A DNA stretch of 64,000 bases from contig NC_084715.1 of the NCBI RefSeq assembly GCF_033807575.1, positions 10,465,349-10,529,348 on the forward strand, in the 5' to 3' direction. The position numbers and the translations under genes are program-made. This document shows, one piece after another, positions 1-10,403 of the stretch (positions are counted from its first letter, which is position 1; each line of letters opens with the position of its first letter). Source of the DNA: Cydia pomonella. Taxonomy: Eukaryota; Arthropoda; Insecta; Lepidoptera; Tortricidae. Below the pieces are notes generated by a model. The model saw only the letters and a program-made list of their open reading frames with translations. It was not told the DNA's origin and searched no databases.

Positions 1-651
1 TATTTTGAAATACCACTTAAATAGAATCTCTTTCTTCAGGTTTTACTGTACCAATACATTGGTTTTGGTATAAAAATACAGATTTTTTTTTTTCAATTTA
101 AACTATGTTCAATTTAAAAAAAGGAGTTTTATTTTCTTAAACGATATACCTCGTAATTAGGCTTGTGTAGTACATGTACCAAAGTCAAAAAGACGCAATT
201 CCGTCCGCTGTACTAGCCCGAACTATTCCCTAAGGATTCTGCTCTTAGTACATTTTAGTACACTACCCGCGAAACGGAACGGGAGACATTGCGAAGACAC
301 ATGCGAAGAGTGACATGGACAGCAAAGCGATCCGAGTGATCCGACCGAACTGGCGCCGAGCGCGTGCGAAGACAACCGAACAGCTCTCGGCTAGAATGAC
401 TCTGACAGTATATAGCCATCACTCCGTTGCAACTGCACGGGAGTAAGCGAGATAATTTTTTTTTAATACTTTACAAAATATCCGCAAAACCCATTCCGTT
501 ACATTATAATGCTCAGTTTCACTCAGTGTAGTACTGTAGTAAAAGACCGAACTAGTACATTTTTGTAAGATTTGTACTAGTTTGGAGCAATCTTTTCAGT
601 GAAAGCGCACGCACAATTCTACTCATAATCATAATATATTTATTATACTAA
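1..651. other. AT-rich DNA without a gene; weak promoter-like block
   Basis: No coding frame stands out. Roughly 181-450 is clearly richer in G and C than its surroundings. It contains TATATA at 409-414, followed about 15-20 bases later by CATCACTCC, and a GAGTAAGC string near 441-448 that could be read as a splice donor. That resembles a TATA promoter with a short untranslated exon, but no matching downstream exon was found, so it stays a weak suggestion. Confidence 0.2.
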
Positions 652-918
652 TTGGGAGAATCAACTTTTTAGCGTCACTCGTTGCCATGGTTACGATTAG
701 TTGTCCAGGGGACAAAAGTTCATTGAAATACTGATTTTATGGTACTTAAATGTATCAAACTTGCGTTTTTGTGGTCGTTATAACCAATGTCCATAATGGG
801 CCCCTTTACTAAGCATGTTAATAGAACGGCATACAACGTCTCTTCAAACAAACTGTGCCACTGTTGTCCCTTGGACAACGGGACAGGATAACAAAACAAA
901 AAAAGTTGATTCACCCAA
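652..918. mobile_element. Small TIR element (MITE-like)
   Basis: The left end reads TTGGGAGAATCAACTTTTT (652-670). The right end, reverse-complemented, reads TTGGGTGAATCAACTTTTT (900-918), a 19-bp terminal inverted repeat with one mismatch. The 267-bp body holds only a 71-codon minus-strand frame with no recognisable domain. Size, TIRs and lack of a transposase point to a non-autonomous DNA element. I saw no convincing target-site duplication. Confidence 0.6.
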
Positions 919-1443
919 CTATTGTTGAGATTCAATAATTCGATTCAAATTATTTTCGTTACACTCACTACCTTTTTCATAGAAGAAACCTTAGGAAATC
1001 AAAAATATAATGCACGAAGCACATCTAATTCATTGTCAAAGAATCTGTTAAAAGTTTACAGCCTTGGTAATAAAACAACAAAAGAGCATAAGTTATGAAA
1101 AAAGTTTGTTCGTGACAATGACATATTTTTATTTAGTACACAAAAAATGGGGTTCATTAAACTGCCGGCAGAGGGGTGGCAAATAGCACCCTCAGACAAA
1201 ACCCCGTATTTGTATATTGTGTTATACTTAAAATATTATCTCTATTTCGCATGACGAAAGGCGGGTTTTACATTAGCTGAATAAAGTGAGATACGAGATT
1301 AGTGTATTATTTTAATTTTTTCTTTCTCGCGTATATCTAAATTAACGAACTGGAATTTAAGGCACCATAGGAAAATAACAGTTGAAAAATGAAATTTACC
1401 ATTTTGTGGTTGTATGCAGATGTACAGTAAGTACGAGTACCGG
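919..1443. other. AT-rich DNA, nothing recognised
   Basis: No splice-flanked open frame, TIR or retroelement tail was seen here. Confidence 0.4.
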
Positions 1444-1580
1444 GTGCTTAGCCAATGTGCCAATCATCAACGCCCCGTAGCGTAGTCATCTCTCTCTATC
1501 ACGCTTCCATATTAGTGCGACAGTGACAGTTGCATTTCGTTCGCTACGGAGCGTTAACGATTGGCACATTGGCTACGCAG
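1444..1580. mobile_element. Palindromic foldback MITE, single copy
   Basis: Left arm 1446-1482 and right arm 1542-1578 are near-perfect inverted copies. Each carries TAGCCAATGTGCCAATC or its complement, and the loop contains ATATTAGTGCGACAG. The same words, arm and loop, form the units of the tandem array at 22424-22862, so the two loci belong to one family. Confidence 0.65.
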
Positions 1581-2508
1581 TCAGTATAGATAGGCATTGA
1601 TAAGCACTAATGTAGGGTGTGATCAATCCAAAAATGGCAGGGAGAAATGTGATTTAGGAAATAATAAATTATATTAATGGATTTTCGGAAATATTATCGC
1701 TCTAGACTGGAGTAAATTTTTGGGGAATAAATGAGTAAATGCGGCAGTTTCAAATTAGTAACTATTACACAAAAGAGTTCACATGATTTCTTAATGTCCA
1801 TTTCCATAATACTATATCATTCGTTAGTTCTTACATTTCCCGGTTTCGGTTTCTGGGGGTGCGGGTTTGAAATTCTTGGATGCAGTTTATAATTTCTGAA
1901 ATGAAATATCTCCAAGATCTCTTGTAGGTAGTTTCTGTTTCTCCCTTACCGCACCGTTCGGGTTACGCACAGTATACTATACCTTTACCTATGTATTGCA
2001 AGATGGAGTGAAACTTAATCCTTTTTGTAAAGGTTTCTTTGTACCGGGGGCCAGCTCAGTAGTGACTGACTGACTTATCCTTGTTCGGATTGCTCTGCAA
2101 GATTAAATCAGAACTTCTGCAAAAGAGTGAGAGTTCGACATAACTAAGAGAGTTGCCAAAAATAAGAAGCAGTTATCTTTCTTGTTTCCCTTTCTTCTTT
2201 CAATGGAACGCTTTTACAGTTTTTGTTTCTAAAAGGAGGCCAGTTGTAAATTAAAAGGTCTATCTTAAAAAACATGATGGGTCATTGGCCAGTCCCAGTA
2301 AAGTGAAGTAGTGTGCGTGAAGTGCGCTTGTGTGTAAAATGGGGTAAATTGACAGAATCTGAAAATTTTCTCATCGCTACCGTCGCCTTAATGGTCAAGT
2401 AATTTATACTACTTCTTCGTTAGTGTCATAGCCATAAAGTTCCATGGTTTATTTTCATCACCTTAAGACATACCTACCGATAAAAATAAAAATAAACTAT
2501 GTATATTC
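1581..2508. other. AT-rich DNA, nothing recognised
   Basis: No supported gene or repeat. The short ACTGACTGACT string near 2065 is too short to interpret. Confidence 0.35.
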
Positions 2509-2620
2509 TACTAGCGACCCGTCTCAGCTTCGTATGGGTTACACAAACCTTAAAAAATCATAAACCTAAAACTTCCTTAAGAATCACTCTATTGATAGGT
2601 GAAAACCGCATGAAAGTCCG
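2509..2620 (+). repeat. Dispersed retroelement remnant (ACTAGCGACCCG family)
   Basis: It begins ACTAGCGACCCG, then TTCGTATGGGTTACACAAACC, and continues to GAATCACTCTATTGATAGGTG and a CGCATGAAAGTCCG string. The reverse complement of 62990-63175 carries the same ordered words, so these are two opposite-facing copies of one interspersed family that I recognise from lepidopteran genomes. It is truncated here and non-coding. Confidence 0.6.
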
Positions 2621-2756
2621 TTCTTAATTTTGGCAGCTCTCTTAGTCAAGAGCATGTCACGTAGAACCAAATTCCGCTGAGTCTGAAGGTTCTTAATTGT
2701 GTCCGTTAACTGTTGGCAACAGGGTAGGGGGTAGGGGTGTAGGGTTGTGTTGTTAA

Positions 2757-2868
2757 CAGGAGTGGCATAACAGTATATCGCCCGCTAAATAGACTATCCG
2801 TCTTTTTCTCACTGTATTAATTAGAGGTAGTCTATCTCGTGGGCGGGATATTGTCGCACCATTCCTGT
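2757..2868. repeat. Imperfect inverted repeat
   Basis: About 42 bases at 2757-2799 (around TATATCGCCCGCTAAATAGA) pair imperfectly with 2826-2868, roughly three quarters matching by eye. The right arm continues into an 81-codon minus-strand frame (2832-3077) with no recognisable product. This is probably an old foldback element or one end of a larger one. Confidence 0.35.
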
Positions 2869-3501
2869 GCTGCTGAGAGACGGAGCGAGTGAAGATGATC
2901 CACAAGGTGGGCCACTGCTCGGGTCAGTATTTCAGAGAACCGTTCAATTAGGAGAGTGCAGAGATCTATGCGACGAGGACTTTTTCTAGCAGACGATATC
3001 TTAAGGCAAATGTTATGAAAAAGGCCTATCAATAAAGCACGTTTTAGATCAAGCGAAAGATATGAAATTGTTATCACATTTCTGTATCCTTCCTGATGCT
3101 GTTAGTCTCAAGCTGCGAAGGCAAAGCTGTAATTAGTTCATCGTATAATTCGGTTTGCGCCGCGGTCGTTACGCGCTAAGTGGACAGGTTAATGCACCCT
3201 GAGCCTATAATCTCATTATTCGACGACACCTACAAATTAGCGTACGTGACCAATCGATGCATGGTTATGCATAAATAGTCATAGTAAACCAATAACCAAA
3301 CGTTGCATAATCAGTTTGCAACTTAAAAAGGAATAATAAGCCTCATATCCTATGTCATTTATTTATGACATGTATTAATCACAAATATTTGAGTAATAAA
3401 TAAATAATTAAACCAGGCAGAATTTATCCGTAGTTATTTTTTGAATATTTACCAAGCAGCAATGTACTGAATACTCGTACATTACGAGACATGACATGAC
3501 A

Positions 3502-3575
3502 TTACGAGATACGACCTTTTCATAGTAACTGCCAACAAGCGTTGACAGTGACTATACAAAGTTCGTATCTCGTAG
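3502..3575. repeat. Compact near-palindrome, 74-nt hairpin
   Basis: Bases 3502-3536 (TTACGAGATACGACC...) are the near inverse of 3541-3575 (...GTTCGTATCTCGTA), with almost no loop. As RNA it would fold into a stem of about 34 bp with a few mismatches. It could be a tiny MITE or a hairpin RNA precursor; nothing nearby decides between these. Confidence 0.5.
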
Positions 3576-3739
3576 TGTGTTGCTTTACATTGCGGGCCGA
3601 ATATTATTATTGTTATTTTGTATGGTTAATAGTTTAATTGTTTTTCTAAGCAAAAGTTGTCTTTATATACTTCTCAGGTCCTACGCTAACCACCGTTTAA
3701 AGGTTGGCCCGTATTGACACTGTAGGTATGTATTTCAGC

Positions 3740-3850
3740 CGTTACAGCCACCATTGTGTAAGTATAGTACCCACAACACAAGCCTTGTTGAGCTAACTAA
3801 CTGAGAGAGTAGGTCAATCTGTGTAAAATTATCGTATGATATTTATTTAT
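3740..3850 (+). repeat. SINE 3'-region remnant
   Basis: The words ACCCACAACACAAGCCTTG, TTGAGCTAACTAACTG and GTCAATCTGTGTAAAATTA, ending in a TATTTATTTATTTTA tail, match the body of the tRNA-headed SINE at 16361-16606. The tRNA-like head is missing, so this is a 5'-truncated copy. Confidence 0.55.
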
Positions 3851-4429
3851 TTTATAAGCATTTTTTTAACTACAAACTTAAGTACTTCATTTGATAATTC
3901 GGCGCTTCTTTAATTTACCTATGTAGCTACCGCAATGATATAAAACATATACAAACTCTTTATTCTTTTTTTTTATTTGTTTTCTGTTGGTTTATTGGTA
4001 CATGGTACCTAGCTTTATGTATTAGAACATTTTCGAAAATTGAAGTGCTTAATATAACCAGCTAGCGAGTTTGATAAAACCAAATTCTTTAAGCGCACTA
4101 TTTAGAGCAGAGAATGAAATGTTTCAAAACAATACACATTACTTTAACCTTTTTTACATATTAAAAAAACATCTAGCCTTACTTTTATATTAGAAACGAA
4201 TCGCACTATGATTCACAGGCTACATTTATTTCTAATATTTTACAGTGCCATCAAATTGATGGATTTGATAGACACGGCACGGAATCCGGGCTTAATCGAC
4301 TGAGTGCTCGTTCATGGCTTTCTATTGATTGGCGTTGGCGACAAAATATCTTTAGTGGGGCATAAGTAATTAAGCTTATACATTAAGCTATGAAAACAAC
4401 AGCAACAGGAATAAAATATATATAAATAA

Positions 4430-4449
4430 CTAACCTAACCTAACCTAAC
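4430..4449 (-). repeat. Four-unit (TTAGG)n telomere-like run
   Basis: CTAAC repeated four times reads as (GTTAG)4 on the minus strand, the insect telomeric TTAGG register. Four units could arise by chance or mark a repaired break. It is too short to call an ancestral telomere. Confidence 0.5.
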
Positions 4450-4540
4450 ATAAAACATCGCTGTGTTTTATATAAAAAATGGAATGGTACTCATACAGAA
4501 TGAGACTTATAGTGATATCAAATGAAGATCTGATGAGCAG

Positions 4541-4577
4541 CAGCAGAGGGCCTACCGCGAACCACGTTCGACGTAGA
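4541..4577 (+). mobile_element. One end of a dispersed foldback element
   Basis: The stretch GGGCCTACCGCGAACCACG followed by TTCGACGT is one I associate with a foldback family in lepidopteran DNA. Only one arm is evident here. The following 60 bases (AGACCGGCGCCTCATAAAAC...) are not its inverse. Confidence 0.35.
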
Positions 4578-4656
4578 CCGGCGCCTCATAAAACTGTAGG
4601 CGATGGGCCGGTGTGAAATACTGTCTCGATTTGTTGTAAGTAATAAGTAAATATTC

Positions 4657-4662
4657 TTTATT
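4657..4662 (-). terminator. Poly(A) signal candidate for the 4.9-5.9 kb minus-strand gene
   Basis: AATAAA on the minus strand in the context GCAATAAAGAATA, 211 bases past the stop codon at 4873-4875. The same context occurs at the tails of dispersed retroelements (for example near 13025 and 5420), so it might instead mark an inserted element. Confidence 0.4.
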
Positions 4663-4872
4663 GCACCAACAATTATATATAATTATTTGTTATATATAAG
4701 TATATTACTTTTTTTTCGGTTCAGTTTTTTTCTTTAGTTTTAAGCTTTTAAACAAAGCCAAACTTGCCAGGTTTACATGTCACAGAGCCAATATTGAAAA
4801 TAAGTTTTTGGTAAAAATATAATTGTTGTTACAAGCTTTTATCACTGACTGTATTTTTCTTTCCACGGGCAA

Positions 4873-5028
4873 CTAATACTCATAGAGACAATTAGTTTGC
4901 GTTGTTTTATCACAGAGTTCCCATGGACACCTCCTGTCTCCATCATCAGTACAGCTCAAAAAATATGTATGCAATCGGAAATCGAAAAGTGGGACAAATT
5001 TAGATTGCATTGCAAGATTTGGCCCACA
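4873..5028 (-). CDS. Terminal coding exon of an unrecognised Cys-containing protein
   Basis: On the minus strand, TTACTTTGTTAG is an acceptor with a T-rich lead. It opens a 51-codon frame ending in TAG at 4873-4875. The frame starts CGPNLAMQSKFVPLFDF, continues LHTYFLSCTDDGDRRCPWEL, and ends CDKTTQTNCLYEY. It has five cysteines, two of them as CPWELC, so a secreted or metal-binding tail is possible. There is no ATG at its start, so a search for ATG-initiated frames would miss it. The preceding donor AGA|GTAATT leaves phase 0 and this exon begins in phase 0, so the 167-bp intron 5029-5195 keeps the frame. I do not recognise the family. Chance is unlikely given composition, acceptor and phase agreement together. 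Confidence 0.65.
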   Translation of the reverse strand, partial: CGPNLAMQSKFVPLFDFRLHTYFLSCTDDGDRRCPWELCDKTTQTNCLYEY

Positions 5029-5195
5029 CTAACAAAGTAACATACTACATATAACAGGGTAAGTAAAAGCTTGTAAGAATATATATGTAATGTACAAAGA
5101 ATTCGTAAATATTTGTATTTTAGCTTTTTTTGCGTAAAAATAAGGCCAATATTTTTTCCACAAAGGCTATAAAATGCTACAGAGAATAAAATTAC

Positions 5196-5340
5196 TCTGA
5201 ATGTCTTGGACAAAACGCCTGTCAAGAAACAGCATTGTGTATGAAAAATATGCCTTGAAGCTTCTTTGAGGCATAATTTGTAAACATTTTCAAAAAGTTC
5301 AGTATAGTGTCCTAAAACATCATTATAATACTGAGAGATA
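5196..5340 (-). CDS. Penultimate coding exon of the same minus-strand gene
   Basis: On the minus strand the exon runs from acceptor ATATACAG| to donor AGA|GTAATT: one leading base plus 48 codons. Readable segments are ISQYYNDVLGHYTELFENV, YKLCLKEASRH and TQCCFLTGVLSKTFR. The pattern of aromatic and charged residues looks like a helical domain of a globular protein. The open frame continues without a stop through the donor into an AT-rich, hydrophobic stretch that is better read as intron, because the downstream exon is clearly coding and in phase. The 5' boundary is less sure: a second acceptor ten bases further (exon from 5330) would also give an open frame. Confidence 0.6.
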
Positions 5341-5454
5341 CTGTATATTTTTGTTGGGGAAGAAATGGACACAATAGATAAGATTTATTGACAGTCATTA
5401 ATAATGAACAACTTTCAATAATATATCTTTATTGCACATAATAAAACATGGTAC

Positions 5455-5519
5455 AGTGGAGACTTAGTTCTGACTAGAGATAACGCGTCTTCACCAATCA
5501 AAACTAGTTTTACGGTATT
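5455..5519 (-). CDS. Candidate internal exon upstream of 5340
   Basis: On the minus strand, CTTTTGACTCTGGCAG| is a reasonable acceptor. It opens NTVKLVLIGEDALSLV then RTKSP, GC-richer at third positions than the surroundings. A possible donor CT|GTACCA at 5454 leaves two bases, which fits the one-base lead of the exon ending at 5196. The donor is not a strong one. If it is not used, the frame stops at TGA 13 codons later. How this exon joins the ATG-containing frame at 5872 was not resolved, since phases do not match directly. Confidence 0.35.
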
Positions 5520-5659
5520 CTGCCAGAGTCAAAAGATAGGTTATATACTGATTCATAAAGTGTTGGAGAGCTCCAAATTATTATTTGATATTAATACCAT
5601 AATCAGATGAAAATAAGTTTAATTTTTTACCACACCAAGTCGTAAAGGTTTACTGTATT

Positions 5660-5872
5660 TTACAAAAACATAAGAAAGTTGCAATTTATCAACAAGAGGA
5701 GTGGCAAAATAATTTTATGCTGATAGAATGGACTATGAAATCCTGATTTTGAATGATAAATATATAATAACGTTTCTTTGGATTTGATTTTTAATGTTTT
5801 GCAGTGAGTAGTTTTATAGAGATCTAATAATTTTTTGACAGTGCGAGCCTTACGGTTTCGTCTTGGCAACAT
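5660..5872 (-). CDS. Candidate first coding exon, basic N-terminus
   Basis: On the minus strand an ATG in the context GTAAAATGTTG opens MLPRRNRKARTVKKLLDL, then YKTTHCKTLKIKSK, a strongly basic start. The last 18 codons are hydrophobic and AT-rich and may be intron. Two donors are possible: C|GTAAGG after six codons, or TTTTT|GTAAAA near the end. The latter leaves two bases and would join in phase to the exon at 5340. The intergenic side carries a piece of a foldback element (5938-5985). This is the best start candidate for the gene, but the 5' structure is uncertain. Confidence 0.35.
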   Translation of the reverse strand: MLPRRNRKARTVKKLLDLYKTTHCKTLKIKSKETLLYIYHSKSGFHSPFYQHKIILPLLLLINCNFLMFL

Positions 5873-5937
5873 TTTACAAAATCAAATTTAAACTGTCGTG
5901 AGACATACTAACATTAAAATAGTTCTTCGGATTTGAT

Positions 5938-5985
5938 TTGTCGCGCGAATGATACGTGAGTGTAATCCGTAGAATAATTTTAATT
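5938..5985 (+). mobile_element. Solo arm of the 31-kb foldback MITE family
   Basis: The minus strand reads ATTCTACGGATTACACTCACG then TCATTCGCGCG. It closely matches the left terminus of the element at 31135-31519. Only this end is present. Confidence 0.5.
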
Positions 5986-6049
5986 TTACACAATGTTTTT
6001 GATGGGATTCAAGTTTATTCACTCAGGTTGACTGAGCTGCTCTCACGTG

Positions 6050-6300
6050 CACACTGCAGCTCGGACTAAAATTTCCACGCAAAAAACTCACAAAACGAGG
6101 TTTCGCTCTCGACTGTTTCCTCTTCCAAAACGCAACCAATCATTATGAAATTTTGAAAACTGCAAGAGAAAGAAATAATGTATGCCGCTATGTTTAGATT
6201 TTTGGGTATTTGTTGTCAAATATACAAATACTGCGCCTTTTTTGCAGCCAATTCAATTGAGCCGTTTTGGCGATTTTCGAGGCGCCGTAAGTTAATGACA
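6050..6300 (+). repeat. Dispersed element copy A (related to 15950-16190)
   Basis: GCAGCTCGGACTAA, CGAGGTTTCGCT, AACGCAACCAATCATTAT, ACAAATACTGCGCC and GATTTTCGAGGCGC occur in the same order at 15950-16190. This copy is more diverged and lacks the right-hand inverted end. Small open frames inside it are not supported as genes. Confidence 0.65.
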
Positions 6301-6355
6301 CTCGACCCTGTCATTGGCATTTTCCCGCTACTTTGGCTAGAATGCGAACAACTAT

Positions 6356-6373
6356 CCCCCCCCCCCCCCCCCC
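6356..6373 (+). repeat. (C)18 homopolymer
   Basis: Eighteen consecutive C. Homopolymers of this length are prone to sequencing error, so any frame crossing it is unreliable. Confidence 0.95.
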
Positions 6374-6384
6374 ATTAGAATGGT

Positions 6385-6492
6385 TTTGAATCCAGGACTT
6401 CCAATTTTAATAACAAAACTTCCGTCTGACTCAGACATGTTACCTTCAACTTTGGGAACTTCAGCTCTATCGGCAACGTCACAACCAACTTG
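6385..6492 (-). CDS. Possible exon, identity unknown
   Basis: On the minus strand, after CAACCTCTTTTATCAAG|, an open frame reads GCDVADRAEVPKVEGNM, then SESDGSFVIKIGSPGFKTI, before running into the C/G homopolymer. It has a marked purine-first, GC-richer codon pattern. A donor-like AAG|GTAACA lies inside. It could be an exon of the gene at 4873-5872, on the same strand and upstream, or part of a dispersed element, since repeat copy A adjoins it. I could not choose between these. Confidence 0.25.
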
Positions 6493-6499
6493 ATAAAAG

Positions 6500-7326
6500 A
6501 GGTTGACAATTATCCTACCAACAAGTAGTAAAAATGACCCATTGCATATTCAAAGTTCTTACATCGATAGAACTGAAAACAAATACCGTCACAATGGAAT
6601 CCATTGTTACAATACAGGCAAAGAGGAAATTAACGGACCGCATTGCATAAATTCGGTAATGCTTGTAATTAACGCAATAATACGAACGGAATAATACGTT
6701 CGTGTCGGAATATTCATTAACCTGCAACATCAAAGAGAAATGTTGTGCAACTGATCGTGTAAAACGTTTTTAATGCTTTGCATATGGTTCTGTTAACTGC
6801 ATAATTTATATTATGATTTCTATTGTCACTTAAAAAATGAATCAAGAACCATTACAAAGTCACACTTTTGGTAGATAGTAAATGCAAAGAATAGTTGGCT
6901 TATGGAAAAAGAAATAAAAACATTTATTAAGATAACATTATTTTCATAACATTAGTTTAAGTAGGTACTTACTTAAATTTGAGCAATAGCCAATAGCTAC
7001 ATATGTCAATTTTATGAAATTTGGTATAGGTAGTGTAGGTCACAAAATTGACTAATGAATTTTACGTCAATCGATTCTTCTTAATGCCTGAGTGTCACTA
7101 CGGTTATGAAAGTAGGAAATAAACAATATGGTGATAATTAGAGGTAAACGAAAAACTAAAAATCTACATACACTATGTCAAGTGGGGTACCAATTTGTAG
7201 ATTTTTTTTTCATCGATAGATTTCATTGATCGTTTTTAATATTGAATGACCAGTAACGATTTATAACAATTTAAAGTTAAGCTATCACTGTCAGATATAT
7301 TTTATTTTCAATTTTACACTTAAACA
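6500..7326. other. AT-rich DNA, no supported gene
   Basis: Overlapping frames on both strands at 6503-6733 have no motif, acceptor or GC-richer codons that would support either. The rest is low-complexity AT-rich sequence. Confidence 0.35.
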
Positions 7327-7386
7327 TACTCAGCAACAACAGCAACAGCTTTAACTTACTCAGCAACAACAGCAACAGCTTTAACA
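7327..7386 (+). repeat. Two 30-bp tandem units with CAACAG motifs
   Basis: TACTCAGCAACAACAGCAAC followed by AGCTTTAAC occurs twice, with a 30-bp period and only the last base differing. It abuts the perfect hairpin at 7387-7438. Confidence 0.9.
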
Positions 7387-7438
7387 TTAGTTAAAAACAT
7401 TAACTGGAATACTTAATCCAGTTAATGTTTTTAACTAA
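7387..7438. repeat. Perfect 22-bp stem with 8-base loop
   Basis: TTAGTTAAAAACATTAACTG plus GA at 7387-7408 is the exact reverse complement of 7417-7438, around the loop ATACTTAA. Perfect arms imply recent origin or selection. It is compatible with a hairpin RNA or the centre of a young foldback sequence. Confidence 0.9.
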
Positions 7439-10149
7439 ACAAACTATCCAAAACTGAGTAAACAAACAAGGTTAAAGTGATCACATTTTTTATTGGCGCA
7501 GTCAGGTAGGATCATCCTAGCCCTTTCGCCAACAAGAAGTTATCCGAGCGTTACATGAACTTACAAGTAAATGTAGCATGTGTTTAACCAGGGTCATAAT
7601 TTCAGCGTTACGACCGTCTACGTGAGAGAGATAAGTCGAAGTTTTTGGGGGGGTAAGGTATTTCTGGTTTATCGCACGCACGTTGGAAGAAATTTTAATG
7701 AATGTGGTATAGTTAACGCAAGATTTATTAGTTAGTACGAACGGTTCCTTGTTGCGTGCGCTCTGGCGAGTTAACTTCGTTGATTTATAAATGAAAGTTA
7801 ATGGTCTTATTACTTCTTTATCTTTACCATGCTTGTCAATTATAGTAGTGCGTGCTAAAGTGAGTTAGAAAATAACCTTGAACACCCATTATGCATGTTC
7901 ACGTCATTTTATTTCATGACTTGTTAATAGAAAACGTTTATGTTTGCTGAGGTAATATGAACACGTTTTAAGGATTGTTACAAGATTAAATGAAATAAAT
8001 ATATTGGTGCCACTGTTTCATGAAAGTACAAGTGTCCCTATCATAAGCGACTGTAGTCTTACGAAATCTCTGAACAGAAAAGTAAAATACGTCAATTAAC
8101 ATCATAACTTTACTAAAGTAGGATAGGAAAAGACATAATTACGTTGTAACTTTTTGGGAGAAATCCCCCCATCCAACCGCTGTACTGTCTATAAATAATT
8201 CAAATGTAAATCGATTCGTCCCCGAAAAGGGTGAAATTATGTTGTCCCTTTCTCCAATCACAAAAGCTACCTCCAAGTACTATTTTGGGGTGGATGGATG
8301 CATTTTCCAATCATAATCTATCTCTTAATAAGTGCATGTAGGAAAATGTGTGAATAAGCAAATTTAAAGCGGCTTTAAAGATGATCATAGTAGGTAATTA
8401 TTTGATCCATTGGTGAATTTAAAAAGATAATAATGAATACTTTTGAAAATATTATTCAGCACTTACATAATTATAAATTGATAGTAACTTTTAAAATAGT
8501 ATACAAAAAGATAAGGCTTTACATCATGTTGATTGTGTGTTGAAAATGGAATCACGCATGTATGTGATTATAACAACAGGTCGAACTAAACTCATTTATA
8601 GCTCAACTGGCACGCACAACTAGTACACTTGACGTCCATAAAGAAATCAACACTACCTTGAATATGAAATGAAAGTGGCATGTGGTTAGCAAAAGCAAAT
8701 ATACTGTAAATATTACAGTTCGGGTATCCAGGTATTTATATAAAAAAAGTGGAATGTCTCCCTGCGCAGTTTTATATTTTACATTTTATTAATAACAATC
8801 ACATACCAAAGAATTCAAATTCATGTTAGGTTCAAGTGTCATTTTAACTTAGGTACTGCAATGTTTCTTTTTCATTTAAAAATAAATACCTAAGAGTTTC
8901 ACCAATGCCATTTTGTTATAAGCTTTTACTAAGTAATAATTTAGGTAACACCCTTAACTAGGGGATTAAGTAACAAATCCGTCGGAGTATCGCAATTTCA
9001 ATTATTAACATTTAGCTCTTACCGTCACGGGGCAGGGGCGCCCCCTTTGGGGAATTATAATTATCAATTCCACCCCAATTACTTCTTGTCGATCCTTTTC
9101 ACTTCCAATATACTTAGTCCCCCAGTCTTAATACAAGTTGAAATAAAATAAGGTTGACATTATTCTACACATTTTTGGTTCAAATATATTAAAAAAGTAT
9201 TGCTATGTTTATAATTTTAATCTTTTAATATACTAGTTTTAATATATATTTACAGGTACTTTAAACTTATTTTCGTTGGTGCATTCGGATCACATATTAA
9301 AACAATTAAATTAGAATTTTTTTTTTTGGCATTAAAGGCAAGTACATTTAGGTGTTGAAGTCCTTGACTTCTGAGTAAAAACCCGTGTTACAGAAGTCAG
9401 TGTCCTCTTCCAAACAATATAAACTATTATGACTTAAGACGTAAACGGTAATATATTTATTATTATATGTCACAAAAAATATCAAATATAAGTCTAAATA
9501 AATCTAAGCTAACTATAAAAGTATAATTAAATATGTAATCCAATTCCCTTAAATTATAATCGTTGTGTGCATGCATAATTATAACAATACGCAAATACTA
9601 AGCGAATATCAACCACCCCAAAAGGTGTCTACTAATTATTCCATTGGCATTAGGGCTACCCACAAGTGGGATAACTTCCCCCTGTAATATGTCAAACGTT
9701 TGAGAACGTCGAGCACTCCTGGAGGAACCCTTGGGTCCTTGGCAGCCCTAACCAGTAATCCGTTAAAACCGAAGGGTCACTTTTCAATTACGGAGTCTAC
9801 ATAAAATCTAATCGAGCGGAGCTTCATTTTTTTTTCAATAAGCTTGAAGCGAATACGCGAACGTTCGCCGAACAGGAGAAAGTTTTACAGAACATGAAGC
9901 TATAGTTTTTATTTACGATATTTGGGCGTAGTTATGTAATGTCTAGCAGCTTATTGCAATCGGAAAAAAGAAAATCTTTGCGTTACTGACCTTGCTTATT
10001 TTTAAAACAAACGCCTAGTAAATGTTAATACTTGATAAAATAAAATAAAATTGGCCTAGATCATGTTGAGCCATGCTCAGTGTAAGATTCCGTAGATATC
10101 ATTCTTTCAGAGTACGCTAAACAGGAGCTATTAGTTAGTATCATGTACA
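7439..10149. other. Long AT-rich stretch without a recognised gene
   Basis: No supported exon. A hairpin TTGGGGAATT...AATTCCACCCCAA lies at about 9048-9079. A somewhat GC-richer block near 9600-9780 has no clear frame. Poly(T) tracts occur near 9322 and 9829. Confidence 0.3.
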
Positions 10150-10403
10150 TTACAAGTATTAAGGAGTACCTTCAAACTTCGCAGCGCTTTGTCTTTTTTA
10201 CTAAAAAAGAGAAGATTTTTTGCAATACCTCAAAAACGGCTTACCCGATCTAATGTTCGCTGTAGTTTTCACTGAGTCTTTATTAAGCTGTACTTTAATG
10301 ATTGTTTTATATTTTTTGTAACCATTGTTCAAAAATGAGAAGGGGGACACATATATTGGCGAAACTATAATGGTTCCTAGTTGACTACGGAACCCTAATA
10401 AAA
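10150..10403 (+). repeat. Diverged copy of the CGGAACCCTAA-terminated dispersed family
   Basis: It ends GGTTCCTAGTTGACTACGGA then ACCCTAATAAAAG, like the 3' end of the element at 30115-30397. The body is strongly diverged and AT-rich. The left boundary is approximate. Confidence 0.35.
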
